NCBI RefSeq assembly: GCF_001399455.2
Contig: NZ_LLEI02000032.1
Coordinates: 1-64,000 of the forward strand
DNA from: Vibrio bivalvicida
GTDB lineage: Bacteria > Pseudomonadota > Gammaproteobacteria > Enterobacterales > Vibrionaceae
DNA: 64,000 bases
Direction of reading: 5' to 3'
Below, piece after piece: positions 1-9,440 of the stretch (positions are counted from its first letter, which is position 1; each line of letters starts with the position of its first letter). The position numbers and the translations under genes were made by a program. A model generated the notes under the pieces. It was given only the letters and a program-made list of their open reading frames with translations, was not told where the DNA came from and made no database searches.

Positions 1-185
1 GCCGATCAGATCGTAGCTTCTTGATTTAGTTCCATCGATTTAAGCAACAAAGCCCACTTTAGTACTGCCTATCTTTCCAATCACTGAATAAGGTTTATTT
101 AGTCGTAATAACCAGAGACATATTGAGGTAGATAGTCACCGCCCAAGTCGCTATAATTCGCGCTCCCTGGAACAGAGAACAAAAT
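1..185. other. Intergenic region before ygiQ, window edge
   Basis: No coding region could be supported here. The stretch is AT-rich and carries the upstream region of ygiQ. Whatever gene lies to the left is outside the window. Confidence 0.5.
152..157 (+). promoter_or_regulatory. Likely -10 element of ygiQ promoter
   Basis: A perfect TATAAT lies 28 nt before the ygiQ ATG. No good -35 element is visible at 16-18 nt upstream, so the call rests on the -10 alone. Confidence 0.45.
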
Positions 186-2480
186 ATGTACAGCAATATC
201 ACTCCTATTCATGAGCATAAAAAATACTGGGCAGAATGCTACGGCACTGCGCCATTTCTACCGACAAGCAGAAAAGAAATGGATGCCTTAGGATGGGATA
301 GCTGTGACATTATTATCGTAACAGGTGACGCGTATGTCGATCACCCTAGCTTTGGTATGGCGATTATTGGACGCCTTCTCGAAGCGCAAGGATTCCGAGT
401 GGGTATAATTGCTCAACCAGAATGGAACAACAAAGATGCCTTTACGGCATTGGGTAGACCTAACCTGTTCTTTGGCATCACGGCTGGTAACATGGATTCA
501 ATGATCAACCGCTACACTGCAGATCGTAAGCTCCGCCATGACGATGCCTATACACCTAACAATGAAGGTGGTAAACGACCTGACCGTGCTACTTTAGTTT
601 ACTCACAGCGCTGTCGCGAAGCTTATAAAGGTGCCCCTATTGTTCTGGGCGGCATTGAGGCCAGCCTGCGTCGTCTCGCTCACTATGATTACTGGTCTGA
701 CAAAGTACGTCGCTCGGTTCTGTTTGACGCCAAAGCAGACATCTTGCTATTTGGTAATGCAGAGCGAGCACTAGTCGAAGTTGCGCATCGATTAGCAGAT
801 GGGGAAGAAATCTCTTCGCTAACAAACATTCGTGGAACAGCGGTCAATCTGCCTGCGACGCCTGAAGGCTACAAGGTGATCGACTCTTCACGCATTGAGA
901 AACCACGTAAAGAAGCATTTATTCCTCCAAACCCGTATGCGGTTGAGGAACAGTGCGACACCAAAACGAAAACTCAGGAAAGCGGAGCGCAGCCAATTAG
1001 CATTCGCCCATCGCGCCATGATGCGGCAACCACTGTGGTGCGCATTCCACCGTTTGAAAAGCTCAATAATGACCGTATTCTGTACGCTCATGCGAGTCGC
1101 ATCATGCACCTTGAAACTAACCCGTATTCAGGTCGTGCCTTGATTCAACGCCACGGCGATCGTGAACTGTGGGTCAATCAAGCACCGATTCCTCTTTCAA
1201 CTCAAGAGATGGATTACGTTTTTGGTTTACCCTACGCACGTGTGCCTCACCCAATGTATGGTAAAGCCAAAATTCCTGCTTATGACATGATCAAAACCTC
1301 GGTCAATATTATGCGTGGCTGTTTTGGTGGCTGCTCGTTCTGCTCCATCACCGAACACGAAGGTCGTATCATCCAAAACCGTTCTCAGGAATCGATCTTG
1401 ACTGAACTGGAGGAGATTCGTGACAAGGTGCCAGGTTTTACAGGTACTATTTCCGATCTCGGCGGCCCAACAGCCAACATGTACCGTTTAGGTTGCAGTG
1501 ATCCTAAAGCAGAAGCTAACTGCCGACGCCCATCATGTGTTTTCCCAGGTATTTGTAACAAACTCAACACCGACCACAAACACACGATCGATCTTTACCG
1601 TGAAGCTCGTAAAGTAGACGGTATTAAGAAAGTCATGATTGCATCTGGCGTTCGTTACGACTTAGCAATTGAGTCTCCAGAATATGTCAAAGAACTAGTG
1701 ACCCACCACGTTGGCGGTTATCTAAAAATTGCCCCCGAGCATACAGAAAAAGGCCCTCTGGATCTGATGATGAAACCGGGAATGGGTGCGTATGACCGCT
1801 TTAAAGAGATGTTCGAAAAATTCAGCGCTGAAGCAGGAAAGAAACAGTACTTAATTCCATACTTTATTTCTGCTCACCCTGGCACCGAAGATGAAGATAT
1901 GCTCAACTTGGCACTTTGGTTGAAGAAAAACAACTTTGAATGTGACCAAGTACAGAACTTCTATCCATCTCCAATGTGCAATGCAACGTCAATGTACTAC
2001 TCAGAGACCAACCCACTGAAACGTGTGAAGTACAAGAAGCGTGAAGAGGTCCCAGTAGCTAAAGGCGAGCGTCAACGTCGTCTGCACAAAGCACTACTAC
2101 GTTATCATGACCCGGCTAACTGGCCTTTGATTCGCGAAGCCTTAATTAGCATGGGTAAAAAGCATATGATTGGCGACAAGGCAAACTGCTTAGTTCCTGC
2201 AGAAGATGTTGATGCCAAAACACCAGCTCAACGTCGTAAGTCCGGTCGTCACGGTTCGCAGCGTTTTGCCACCAAGCATACTAAAAGCCAGCCTGGATTC
2301 GAAAAGATGCATGGCGATCAGAAAGGAAAAAGTAGAAGCGGAAACCCGAAAGGAACGAGTACGGGGCAGCCTACTCATGGAGGAAAACCAAACGGTAAAC
2401 CAACGGATACCCGTAATGGAAAGCCAACAAACAATAGTTCAGGCAAACCACCAGCAGGACGTAAGCCGAAACGACGCTAA
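186..2480 (+). CDS. ygiQ: YgiQ-family radical SAM protein
   Basis: A 764-residue UPF0313/YgiQ radical SAM protein. The iron-sulfur/SAM motif CxxxCxxC is seen as CFGGCSFC at residues 379-386, preceded by the N-terminal YgiQ domain. The biochemical reaction of the family is not established as far as I know. The last roughly 75 residues are a low-complexity basic tail rich in Gly, Lys, Pro and Asn, with repeated GKP motifs and a KPKRR end, probably disordered and possibly nucleic-acid binding (inference). It is a single gene followed by its own terminator and convergent with serC. Confidence 0.93.
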   Translation: MYSNITPIHEHKKYWAECYGTAPFLPTSRKEMDALGWDSCDIIIVTGDAYVDHPSFGMAIIGRLLEAQGFRVGIIAQPEWNNKDAFTALGRPNLFFGITAGNMDSMINRYTADRKLRHDDAYTPNNEGGKRPDRATLVYSQRCREAYKGAPIVLGGIEASLRRLAHYDYWSDKVRRSVLFDAKADILLFGNAERALVEVAHRLADGEEISSLTNIRGTAVNLPATPEGYKVIDSSRIEKPRKEAFIPPNPYAVEEQCDTKTKTQESGAQPISIRPSRHDAATTVVRIPPFEKLNNDRILYAHASRIMHLETNPYSGRALIQRHGDRELWVNQAPIPLSTQEMDYVFGLPYARVPHPMYGKAKIPAYDMIKTSVNIMRGCFGGCSFCSITEHEGRIIQNRSQESILTELEEIRDKVPGFTGTISDLGGPTANMYRLGCSDPKAEANCRRPSCVFPGICNKLNTDHKHTIDLYREARKVDGIKKVMIASGVRYDLAIESPEYVKELVTHHVGGYLKIAPEHTEKGPLDLMMKPGMGAYDRFKEMFEKFSAEAGKKQYLIPYFISAHPGTEDEDMLNLALWLKKNNFECDQVQNFYPSPMCNATSMYYSETNPLKRVKYKKREEVPVAKGERQRRLHKALLRYHDPANWPLIREALISMGKKHMIGDKANCLVPAEDVDAKTPAQRRKSGRHGSQRFATKHTKSQPGFEKMHGDQKGKSRSGNPKGTSTGQPTHGGKPNGKPTDTRNGKPTNNSSGKPPAGRKPKRR

Positions 2481-2490
2481 GCCTCACACT

Positions 2491-2517
2491 AAATCGCAGC
2501 CATCGCTGCGATTTTTT
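2491..2517 (+). terminator. Rho-independent terminator of ygiQ
   Basis: A 10-bp perfect stem (AAATCGCAGC / GCTGCGATTT) with loop CATC is followed by a T run. It lies 10 nt after the ygiQ stop. Confidence 0.9.
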
Positions 2518-2530
2518 ATGCCTTCAACAT

Positions 2531-2560
2531 TTAAAAAGGCCCAACTTATAGTTGAGCCTT
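2531..2560 (-). terminator. Rho-independent terminator of serC
   Basis: Read on the minus strand, AAGGCTCAAC and GTTGGGCCTT pair (one G-U) around a TATAA loop and run into a T-rich tail. It lies 21 nt after the serC stop. Confidence 0.85.
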
Positions 2561-2580
2561 GCGAAAAATGAACAGGTAAA

Positions 2581-3663
2581 TTAAGCGTTTTGAGCTTCAA
2601 ATTCTTGCATGAATTCGACCAAAGCCCGTACCCCTTCTAAAGGAACAGCGTTGTAGATTGAAGCTCGCATTCCACCAACTGCGCGGTGTCCTTTAAGAGC
2701 GACCAAGCCACGTTTCTCTGCTTGCTCAAGGAATGCACCATCAAGCTCAGGTTTCGCTAACTGAAACGGAACATTCATTCTAGAACGGTTAGCTTGCTGC
2801 ACGTTGTTGATGTAAAAGTCCGAGCTATCGATCTGATTATAGAGTAGTGATGCTTTCTCTTTATTGATCTTCTCTATTTCAGCGACACCACCCTGCTCTT
2901 TTAACCACTTAAATACAAGGCCGGACAGATACCAAGCAAAAGTTGGCGGTGTGTTAAACATTGAGTCTTTCTCTGCCAAGACTTTGTAGCTCATAAAACT
3001 AGGTACAAGGTCGTTAGCTAGATCTAATAGGTCGTCTCGAACAATCGCTATGCATAGCCCTGCAGGGCCAATGTTCTTTTGTGCTCCGGCATAAATCACG
3101 CCATATTTTGCTACGTCAATTTCACGAGAAAGGATGTTAGATGACATATCCGCAACGATAGGTTTGTCCGTATCAGGAAGCTCGCTGATCTCTATGCCAT
3201 CAATGGTTTCATTTGGGCAAAAATGAACATACGCCGTATCAGGTGAAATCTTCCATTCGTTCGCAGGGACTACGGCCGTTTTACCATCAACTTCCGTTTT
3301 AGCGTCAAAAGCATCAACTTCACAAAACTTCCCCGCTTCTTTAATCGCACTTTCTGCCCAGTATCCCGCGTCAATGTAAGTCGCTTTTTTCGACGAGCCA
3401 AGGAGGTTTAAAGGCACTGCCGCAAACTGAGCTCGCGCACCACCTTGACAGAACAGCACTTTGTAGTTGTCAGGGATACTAAGTAAGTCACGTAGATCTT
3501 GTTCGGCCTCTTCCGCGACTTTGATAAATTCTTTGCTTCGGTGACTGATCTCCATTACAGAAGTCCCTAAGTCGCTCCAATCAACGAATTCTTGTTGTGC
3601 TTTTTCCATCACAGCTTTAGGTAGGCCCGCTGGACCTGCGCTAAAGTTATAAACCTTGCTCAT
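2581..3663 (-). CDS. serC: Phosphoserine aminotransferase SerC
   Basis: A 360-residue class V PLP aminotransferase. It converts 3-phosphohydroxypyruvate plus glutamate to phosphoserine in serine synthesis, and acts on the related step of pyridoxine synthesis. The family start [11 protein letters not shown], the PLP-lysine region [10 protein letters not shown] and the C-terminal RASIYNA motif are all present, and the length is normal. An AAGGAA Shine-Dalgarno precedes the ATG. The DUF945 gene lies 124 bp upstream in the same direction, but a weak hairpin between them suggests separate transcription. Confidence 0.97.
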   Translation of the reverse strand: MSKVYNFSAGPAGLPKAVMEKAQQEFVDWSDLGTSVMEISHRSKEFIKVAEEAEQDLRDLLSIPDNYKVLFCQGGARAQFAAVPLNLLGSSKKATYIDAGYWAESAIKEAGKFCEVDAFDAKTEVDGKTAVVPANEWKISPDTAYVHFCPNETIDGIEISELPDTDKPIVADMSSNILSREIDVAKYGVIYAGAQKNIGPAGLCIAIVRDDLLDLANDLVPSFMSYKVLAEKDSMFNTPPTFAWYLSGLVFKWLKEQGGVAEIEKINKEKASLLYNQIDSSDFYINNVQQANRSRMNVPFQLAKPELDGAFLEQAEKRGLVALKGHRAVGGMRASIYNAVPLEGVRALVEFMQEFEAQNA

Positions 3664-3740
3664 CTAGTCTTTCCTTGCGCATGCTTGATTAAGAGATTAC
3701 TCGATTAATACCATGTTTTATGAATGATAAAAAGCAAGAA

Positions 3741-3764
3741 GAGAGGTCTTAAGGCCTCTTTTCG
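3741..3764 (-). terminator. Weak hairpin after the DUF945 gene
   Basis: The stretch contains GAGGTC-TTAA-GGCCTC with AGAG/CTCT flanks and a short T run on the plus-strand side. On the minus strand it lies about 25 nt after the DUF945 stop, but its T tract is interrupted. It may act as a partial terminator between this gene and serC. Confidence 0.4.
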
Positions 3765-3787
3765 CGTTAAACATGTAAATTGGGTAA

Positions 3788-5053
3788 TTATGGTTGCATT
3801 AACGCTGGCAAAAACAGCGCCATTAGAGGGATCTGCTGACCATTCTCAAATACCAAATTCCCCTCTTTTAATTCAGCTTGAATCTGGTAGCCATTTTCGG
3901 TTTGCTGAATGAGTTCCATCGCCATTGCTTCATCAATGCCCTGTTTAATAAACGGGTATTGAGTAACTAAACCACTTGAGAAAAAGGTATCAAGATCACC
4001 GGTCAAAGCGGGTAAGATCAATGCTGGATTCTGCGCGACATTATCTGTCCCTTGCGGTACAGTAATCTTCCACTTCGATTCAAACTCACTTTCCTGGCCA
4101 AGTTTTACCGCCATTTTGTTCATGGCAAAGTAAAAACCTTTCGAAAACAAACTTTCAACATACGGGAGCGCTTGTTCAATATCCGAATTGGTTGGCATCG
4201 GATTGTTTTGATATAGATTCATCAAGTGCTCGAAAGCCACGCTGTCGAGATCTCCAAAGGACAGATCGATAGACACGCTGTCTACATTACCCTCTGCCAT
4301 CACTAGATTATTGAGATCTACGATATGTTGACTACCCACAGTCTTAGCCATTTCATCGAAAGAGCTAAGGAAAGTATATTTGCTATCGTTCAAAGCAAAT
4401 AGTGGAGATTGATCAACGTTGAGTACAGACGCTTCATCTAGATTCATCGTCTGTTCACCAATCCAGAAGCCATTCATCTTCTTGCCTTCACCCTGACCCG
4501 TTAGGCCCGATAACAGCATCTTCTCACCGGAGTTGAAGTCAATCTCTACCGAAGGAATATCGAGATCATATGTCACGTCGCCAAGTACACTAACATGCCC
4601 TTTCAAAGTCGACGGTGTTACAGAGACAATCGCACCTTCCGGCCCATCCGTTATCTGATTCCAGTTGGCCAGGCTCAGCACATAATCCGTGTTACCGTTG
4701 AGCTGGGTCACTGTTTCTAATGTTAAAGGCAGCTCAGGCGCATTCTCTATAACAGATTCAGCCTTTAAGCTAAACAAACCATGACTGACATTGCTGCTCA
4801 CCACAATTTCTGATGGTAAGCCGTCAATCGCTAACTGTTCAGCAAGTGCCGGTTCGAGAATGGTGTAACGTGTTTTTACCGTCGATGATAAATAGCCGCG
4901 ATCATACTCGACAACTTCAGCATTGACTGACTCATTTGACAGGTGTGTTACACCATCTTGTATTACCGTCTGTCCAATTTGTCCTACAGCCAAAGGCCAA
5001 CATAACGCAAGCGAAATAGCGCCGCCAATAGCGCCCATTTTTTTTAGATCCAT
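3788..5053 (-). CDS. YdgA-like DUF945 family protein
   Basis: A 421-residue protein of the YdgA/DUF945 family, whose function is poorly defined. A hydrophobic segment at about residues 8-28 (GAIGGAISLALCWPLAVG) would act as a signal anchor, with the rest in the periplasm or at the inner membrane. The remainder is rich in short alternating polar and hydrophobic strands, typical of this beta-rich family. The early motif VEYDRGYLSS matches the family's N-terminal signature. No Shine-Dalgarno is obvious before the ATG. It is divergent from the sensor kinase gene. Confidence 0.8.
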   Translation of the reverse strand: MDLKKMGAIGGAISLALCWPLAVGQIGQTVIQDGVTHLSNESVNAEVVEYDRGYLSSTVKTRYTILEPALAEQLAIDGLPSEIVVSSNVSHGLFSLKAESVIENAPELPLTLETVTQLNGNTDYVLSLANWNQITDGPEGAIVSVTPSTLKGHVSVLGDVTYDLDIPSVEIDFNSGEKMLLSGLTGQGEGKKMNGFWIGEQTMNLDEASVLNVDQSPLFALNDSKYTFLSSFDEMAKTVGSQHIVDLNNLVMAEGNVDSVSIDLSFGDLDSVAFEHLMNLYQNNPMPTNSDIEQALPYVESLFSKGFYFAMNKMAVKLGQESEFESKWKITVPQGTDNVAQNPALILPALTGDLDTFFSSGLVTQYPFIKQGIDEAMAMELIQQTENGYQIQAELKEGNLVFENGQQIPLMALFLPALMQP

Positions 5054-5226
5054 GATAAATACGTCTTATTTATTGATTTCATTAAGTCTACACCAAAAAA
5101 CATTGAGTTAAATCAGAGTATTGTCTTTCTGCAAAAAACAAACAAAATTCTCATACTTAGCTCTCAATACTCAATTGCCATCCTTGGTAGAGTAAAACGT
5201 GTCAATCTTTAAATTGTAGCCTAGTC

Positions 5227-7179
5227 GTGAACCCATTTTCCGTACTCTGTTTAGATAACAACCCCATTAGCATTGAGCAGCTAAGGCGAGAGCTCAGTCC
5301 TTTTGCTGCAAAGTTTGATCTTCATACCGCAGACACGTTGGAAGACGCCCACGCTGCGTTAGAATATTGCCTTGAGCAAAAACAGACTGTCGCTCTTGTA
5401 ATTGCGAGCCATCACGAGACTTTTAATGGTGCCGACTTCCTTATTCAGCTAGATAGAAATACCCATACACAAAGTGCAAGAAAAGTGCTAATTAGCTGTG
5501 GCCAAGACATCCAAGCGATTTTATCTGCGGTCAACGATGGCCGCTTAGATCACTGCTTAACCAAGCCTTTGCAAGACAATTTAGTTCACAAAACTGCGCA
5601 GAAAGAACTGACAACGTTTATTCTCAAAAACGACAAAGACAACTTGCTTTCTTACAGCCAAGTTCTTGACCAGCACAGGTTGCTTCGCGCTCATATCGAG
5701 CAAAAAATGCGAAGCTATCGTGAAGGTTTTATTTCTGATCATCATAGTTTGTCCGACCAGAAACTCGCCGAAAAGGTCTCGACTGCCCTGCTCGATTTCT
5801 TCGCACAAGAGGATGAGACTCAGGCGTGCCGAACATACTCTCCTGAACATTTGCTCACCATCGAAGGTGAAGAAAACCAATTCCTTTGGTTTATTACCAA
5901 AGGTGAAGTCGCACTATACAAAAAAGACGACGTGGGAATGCAACGCGAAGTAGTTAGGCACACCCAAGGGAACATTGTCGGGGGGATGTCTTTTGTCACC
6001 GGAGAGCCTTCTTTTTCAACGGCTGTGACTCTCTCAAAAACTGAAGTCATTAAGTTGGATCGAGATGTTTTTTCAAAGGTCATGCATTCCAACATGACCT
6101 TACTTCCACTGTTTACTAACCTACTGCTTAGGCATTTTAATCGGCGCCTTCAACGAAGCATCAATACCAAGCTTGAACTACAAAAAACCCTTGAATCACT
6201 CGAATCTGCTCATAAGCAACTGATTGAACGCGAGAAAATGGCAATGCTTGGCCAGCTCGTCGCGGGCGTTGCTCATGAACTTAACAATCCAATAGCAGCA
6301 ATTCTTAGAGGAACAGAGACACTAACAAGCAAAATTCGGCAATTGGTTGATGGCCGTTCGGTACAGCAAGTCAGTCTAGATGGAGTATCAGTACTACAAG
6401 AAGGGCTCAGCCAAAGACCACGCTCAACCGCCAAAGAAAGGGAGCTGGCGAAAGTTCTCGAGGAGCAACTTAATGATCGACACCTTGCAAAAAAACTGGT
6501 CAAACTAGGGCTAGAGGATAGAGATGAATGGATTCATTTAGCCAAGGCTCAACCTGAAAACACCTTAAGTAAGCTTGAACGATTAGAAGACTACCACTTG
6601 GCGGGTTCGACATTACGTTCGATTAACGTCTGTGCAGGTCGAATTGCCGATATGGTCAAAAGCTTAAAAGGTTATGCAAGGCCAGATGACGAGAAGTTTC
6701 ACTTGGTCGATATCCACGAAGGTATTGAAGACACCTTAGTCATCTTTGAAAGCCGCCTTAAATTTCATCATGTCGAACGTGTCTATTCCGATATCCCTCA
6801 GATACAGTGCCAACCTATTGCCTTGCAGCAAGTCTGGACCAATTTGATTTCCAATGCTATCGATGCTTTCCCTAATAAAGGCGAACTAAGAGTTGAAACA
6901 AGTAGAGTGTCTGAAAATCAAATCGACTGGGTGGTTGTTTCTTTTACCGACAATGGTTGTGGTATTCCTGACGCCATCAAACAGCAAATGTTTACCCTCA
7001 ACTTTACAACTAAGAAGGAGGGAAACTTTGGTTTAGGTATTGGTCTATCTGTGTGTCAACAAATTGTCCTCCAACACGGTGGGAGAATTGAAGTTGACTC
7101 TGTCGTTAATCAGTTTACTAAAATGTCGGTTTGGCTGCCGTTCAGCCAAGTCCCCCTATCGTCTAGGAGCCCTAAATGA
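5227..7179 (+). CDS. Hybrid sensor kinase: pseudo-receiver, cNMP-like domain, HisKA/HATPase
   Basis: A 650-residue soluble histidine kinase with a GTG start. Residues about 1-120 look like a receiver domain with the usual C-terminal Lys (TKP), but the phospho-acceptor Asp is replaced (VIASHHE). Residues about 190-320 look like a cyclic-nucleotide-binding fold, but the phosphate-binding cassette (GGMSFVTGEPSFST) lacks the usual Glu and Arg. The DHp helix carries H350 in AHELNNP. About 110 extra residues separate it from the second DHp helix (RIADMVKSLKGYAR). The ATPase domain has an N box near N543, G1 box DNGCGIP near 575 and GLGIGLS. There is no transmembrane segment. It overlaps the response-regulator gene by 4 nt, so the two are co-translated partners. 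The signal is unknown. Confidence 0.85.
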   Translation: MNPFSVLCLDNNPISIEQLRRELSPFAAKFDLHTADTLEDAHAALEYCLEQKQTVALVIASHHETFNGADFLIQLDRNTHTQSARKVLISCGQDIQAILSAVNDGRLDHCLTKPLQDNLVHKTAQKELTTFILKNDKDNLLSYSQVLDQHRLLRAHIEQKMRSYREGFISDHHSLSDQKLAEKVSTALLDFFAQEDETQACRTYSPEHLLTIEGEENQFLWFITKGEVALYKKDDVGMQREVVRHTQGNIVGGMSFVTGEPSFSTAVTLSKTEVIKLDRDVFSKVMHSNMTLLPLFTNLLLRHFNRRLQRSINTKLELQKTLESLESAHKQLIEREKMAMLGQLVAGVAHELNNPIAAILRGTETLTSKIRQLVDGRSVQQVSLDGVSVLQEGLSQRPRSTAKERELAKVLEEQLNDRHLAKKLVKLGLEDRDEWIHLAKAQPENTLSKLERLEDYHLAGSTLRSINVCAGRIADMVKSLKGYARPDDEKFHLVDIHEGIEDTLVIFESRLKFHHVERVYSDIPQIQCQPIALQQVWTNLISNAIDAFPNKGELRVETSRVSENQIDWVVVSFTDNGCGIPDAIKQQMFTLNFTTKKEGNFGLGIGLSVCQQIVLQHGGRIEVDSVVNQFTKMSVWLPFSQVPLSSRSPK

Positions 7180-7673
7180 ATAAATACCTTATTTTATGTG
7201 TTGACGATGAACGAGAAGTATTGGACAGCGTAATGCAGGATCTTGACTGTTTTGAAGAACACTTCATTGTCGAGGCAGCCGAATCGGTCCAAGAAGCGAA
7301 ACAACTGATCGCGGAGTCACGTCAAGAAGACGTAAAATTGGCACTGATTCTCTGTGACCATATTATGCCGGAGCAGACCGGGATACAGTTTTTAATCGAA
7401 CTTAATCAAGATGAACCAACCCAACCAACGAGAAAGCTGCTTCTCACGGGCCAAGCAGGGTTAGAAGACACCGTAGAAGCCGTCAACCACTCTAGCCTAG
7501 ATTTCTATATTGCCAAACCTTGGCAGGGCGATGAGCTACGCCAGATCCTCAAAAACCAACTTACAACATATATGATTGAGCACGAACCGGAGTTAATGCC
7601 TTGGGCATCCGTACTCGAAACAGAAAGAGTATTCGAAGCGATGGCTAAAAATCGCCTTTATTATGGTGAGTAA
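7176..7673 (+). CDS. Single-domain response regulator
   Basis: A 165-residue receiver with acidic pair D10-D11, phospho-acceptor D61 (LCDHIMP), T91 and K114 (AKPW), so it should be phosphorylatable. No DNA-binding or enzymatic output domain follows, only a tail of about 45 residues. That tail resembles the segment following the pseudo-receiver of the upstream kinase (LTTY...VLE..R versus LTTF...VLDQHR). Its ATG overlaps the kinase stop (ATGA), which makes it the likely cognate partner. Output is probably by protein-protein contact or further phosphotransfer (inference). Confidence 0.9.
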   Translation: MNKYLILCVDDEREVLDSVMQDLDCFEEHFIVEAAESVQEAKQLIAESRQEDVKLALILCDHIMPEQTGIQFLIELNQDEPTQPTRKLLLTGQAGLEDTVEAVNHSSLDFYIAKPWQGDELRQILKNQLTTYMIEHEPELMPWASVLETERVFEAMAKNRLYYGE

Positions 7674-7852
7674 ACACGCAAATGCGGCATATTAATTGCT
7701 TAATTGAATAAATAACGACAAAACAATGACATTTTTATAGTGACTGTTGCTATGATGCATTATCATGTCGTATCGGGGTCACAGACTCACATGTCATGGC
7801 GCTGATGTCGCTAAAGACCAAGGAAATTAACAAGATATAGGTTTATCGTCCC

Positions 7853-8419
7853 ATGCGTAAAACAATCTTAGCTGCAGCACTTGTGCTTGTATCTGGTCAA
7901 TCATTTGCTCAGACCGAACCGGGTAGCCCAGCGGTAATGAGCAACTTTAATTATGACTACCTTGAGGCTCGAATCGGTGCTAGCCCTGTCACTTTCGGCG
8001 CTGCAATGAGCAAGTCTATTCACCCCAACGCACATGTTCTCGGTCGTATCGATTCTGAATTCGAAGGCGATTACGATGCTGCCGCGGGTTTTGGTTTCCA
8101 TGCACCAATCAACAACTGGGCTGATTTCACTGGTGAGATGCTTGTCCGCTTAGTTGATACGGGTAATGAAAGCCGCTTCGGGTTAGACCGTGGTACAGAA
8201 ACTGGTATGGAGTTAAACCTTGGCGTTCGTCAATGGCTTGGTCCTCAGTTAGAGGTCGGTGGTAAAGGTAGCTACATTTCCATTGACAACAATAAAGAAT
8301 GGGCAGGTTCTGCTTACATTCGTTTCCACTCTACTGAACTTTTCTCAATAGGTGCAGAAGCTCGCATTAACGACTTCTACGGTGATCAACTGATGTTCAC
8401 TACTCGCTTTAAGTACTAA
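7853..8419 (+). CDS. Small outer-membrane beta-barrel protein
   Basis: A 188-residue protein with a signal peptide (cleavage likely after SFA, near residue 19), followed by alternating amphipathic strands. It ends in RFKY, an aromatic C-terminus typical of BAM-inserted outer-membrane proteins. The size suggests an eight-stranded barrel. I do not recognise a specific function; the family appears to be a Vibrio hypothetical outer-membrane protein. The Shine-Dalgarno is poor, with AAGGAAA lying far upstream. It stands alone between the two-component operon and its own terminator. Confidence 0.75.
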   Translation: MRKTILAAALVLVSGQSFAQTEPGSPAVMSNFNYDYLEARIGASPVTFGAAMSKSIHPNAHVLGRIDSEFEGDYDAAAGFGFHAPINNWADFTGEMLVRLVDTGNESRFGLDRGTETGMELNLGVRQWLGPQLEVGGKGSYISIDNNKEWAGSAYIRFHSTELFSIGAEARINDFYGDQLMFTTRFKY

Positions 8420-8432
8420 TCGAGTCGAGATC

Positions 8433-8464
8433 AAAAAAACCGAGGTTACGACCTCGGTTTTTTA
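8433..8464. terminator. Bidirectional terminator between the barrel gene and tfoX
   Basis: CCGAGGT and ACCTCGG pair around a TACG loop. The stem is flanked by seven A on the left and a run of T on the right, so it works for both convergent genes. Confidence 0.92.
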
Positions 8465-8491
8465 TTGCAAATCCATTTGCATTTGAGCATT

Positions 8492-8518
8492 CCACTTCTA
8501 ACGATAACTCTGAAGTGG
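8492..8518. repeat. Inverted repeat just after the tfoX stop
   Basis: Perfect 7-bp arms CCACTTC (8492-8498) and GAAGTGG (8512-8518) are separated by 13 nt, with no T tract. It may be a 3'-end structure of the tfoX mRNA; the role is unknown. Confidence 0.4.
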
Positions 8519-8525
8519 CAAGAGT

Positions 8526-9113
8526 TTAATTACAGCTGGCTAAAAGCTGACGTTTACGTGGCTCTTGGATAAGCTTCCAATGGATACCTTCGATGGCTCC
8601 GGCAAATTTCCAAAGCAGTTTCACATCTACATCACTACCGTAAGCTTGCTTCACTCGCGAAAACACAGCAGGTGCACCAAGTTCAAGAAATGTATCGACA
8701 TCCTCCACTCCGGCCTTTTTCACCATACGTTCTAGCGTCAGTTGCATATTAGGTAGGTCTCGTAGACGTCTATTCGCTGATGAGCGCTTATATTCACGTT
8801 GTGACACAGAAAAATTTATTGATTGCTCAACCAAATCACTCAGTTGTTGATGGTTACTAGAAAAAAGCTGAGTAATATCGTAGTAATTCACCGTAGCAGT
8901 GGTCTGTTTTTTTACATGGCGGTACTTTTCACAGCCTAATTGACTGAGTACCTGATCTAAACTCTCACCACCTCTAATGAATATTTTATCTGCACTGATG
9001 AGTGCGAACATGGCCTCATCCCTAAACAACCCTGTACCACCAAACATAGATCGTTTCTGAAAGTCGCCAAACCTTTTTACGTATTGAATAAATAGTTGCT
9101 CAGTCATATCCAT
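8526..9113 (-). CDS. tfoX: TfoX/Sxy-family competence regulator
   Basis: A 195-residue protein with the TfoX N-terminal domain (FGDFQKRSMFGGTGLF near the start) and the TfoX C-terminal helical domain (LRDLPNMQLTLERM through the IEGIHWK region). In Vibrio, TfoX works with CRP to switch on the DNA-uptake type IV pilus and competence genes on chitin. A paralogue, TfoY, has the same fold; I chose TfoX from the neighbourhood (HDOD, LysO and PanP genes next door, as I recall for V. cholerae) and not from a search. AGGA precedes the first ATG by 3 nt and the second, at 9107, by 9 nt, so either start is possible. Confidence 0.78.
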   Translation of the reverse strand: MDMTEQLFIQYVKRFGDFQKRSMFGGTGLFRDEAMFALISADKIFIRGGESLDQVLSQLGCEKYRHVKKQTTATVNYYDITQLFSSNHQQLSDLVEQSINFSVSQREYKRSSANRRLRDLPNMQLTLERMVKKAGVEDVDTFLELGAPAVFSRVKQAYGSDVDVKLLWKFAGAIEGIHWKLIQEPRKRQLLASCN

Positions 9114-9257
9114 TGATCCTTAATCAAATACCCCGATTAGTTATGATCACCAGATAGCAGCAGTAATAAGCGAAAAATTAAAACACAACCCAACTATAGT
9201 GTTAGTTATTGTTTAGTTTGGTTGATAGCAAGTACTAAGAATGATAGTTAACGAAAC

Positions 9258-9286
9258 AAAATAAGTCTGTGCATTGGTCACATCAA
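9258..9286 (-). promoter_or_regulatory. Candidate tfoX promoter
   Basis: On the minus strand, TTGATG (9281-9286) and TATTTT (9258-9263) are separated by 17 bp. Transcription would start near 9251, placing the CRP-like site around -62 to -66, a class I position. Confidence 0.35.
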
Positions 9287-9308
9287 TGACACTCAATTGA
9301 TGTTATAT

Positions 9309-9324
9309 CGTGAACAACATCACA
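9309..9324. promoter_or_regulatory. CRP-binding site candidate upstream of tfoX
   Basis: CGTGA-ACAACA-TCACA matches TGTGA-N6-TCACA at 9 of 10 positions. CRP control of tfoX is established in Vibrio. The site could also act on the divergent HDOD gene, 117 bp away. Confidence 0.6.
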
Positions 9325-9440
9325 AGTTATTGCATTAACCTGATTATGAACAAGGGAATACATCCAGATAAAATGCTGCGCGAATTATCAATAAGTAATA
9401 TCAATAATTTGCTAATATATAACGTTAAGCGGTACACTAT

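Larger units (their letters stand above)
9114..9440. other. Divergent regulatory region of tfoX and the HDOD gene
   Basis: 327 bp without a gene, AT-rich. It holds a strong CRP-like site (9309-9324), a plausible tfoX promoter on the minus strand (9258-9286) and TATA-like stretches near 9410-9420 that could serve the HDOD gene. The tfoX 5' leader would be roughly 135 nt, which fits the known leader-based control of tfoX by a small RNA in V. cholerae. I could not identify the pairing site. Confidence 0.5.
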
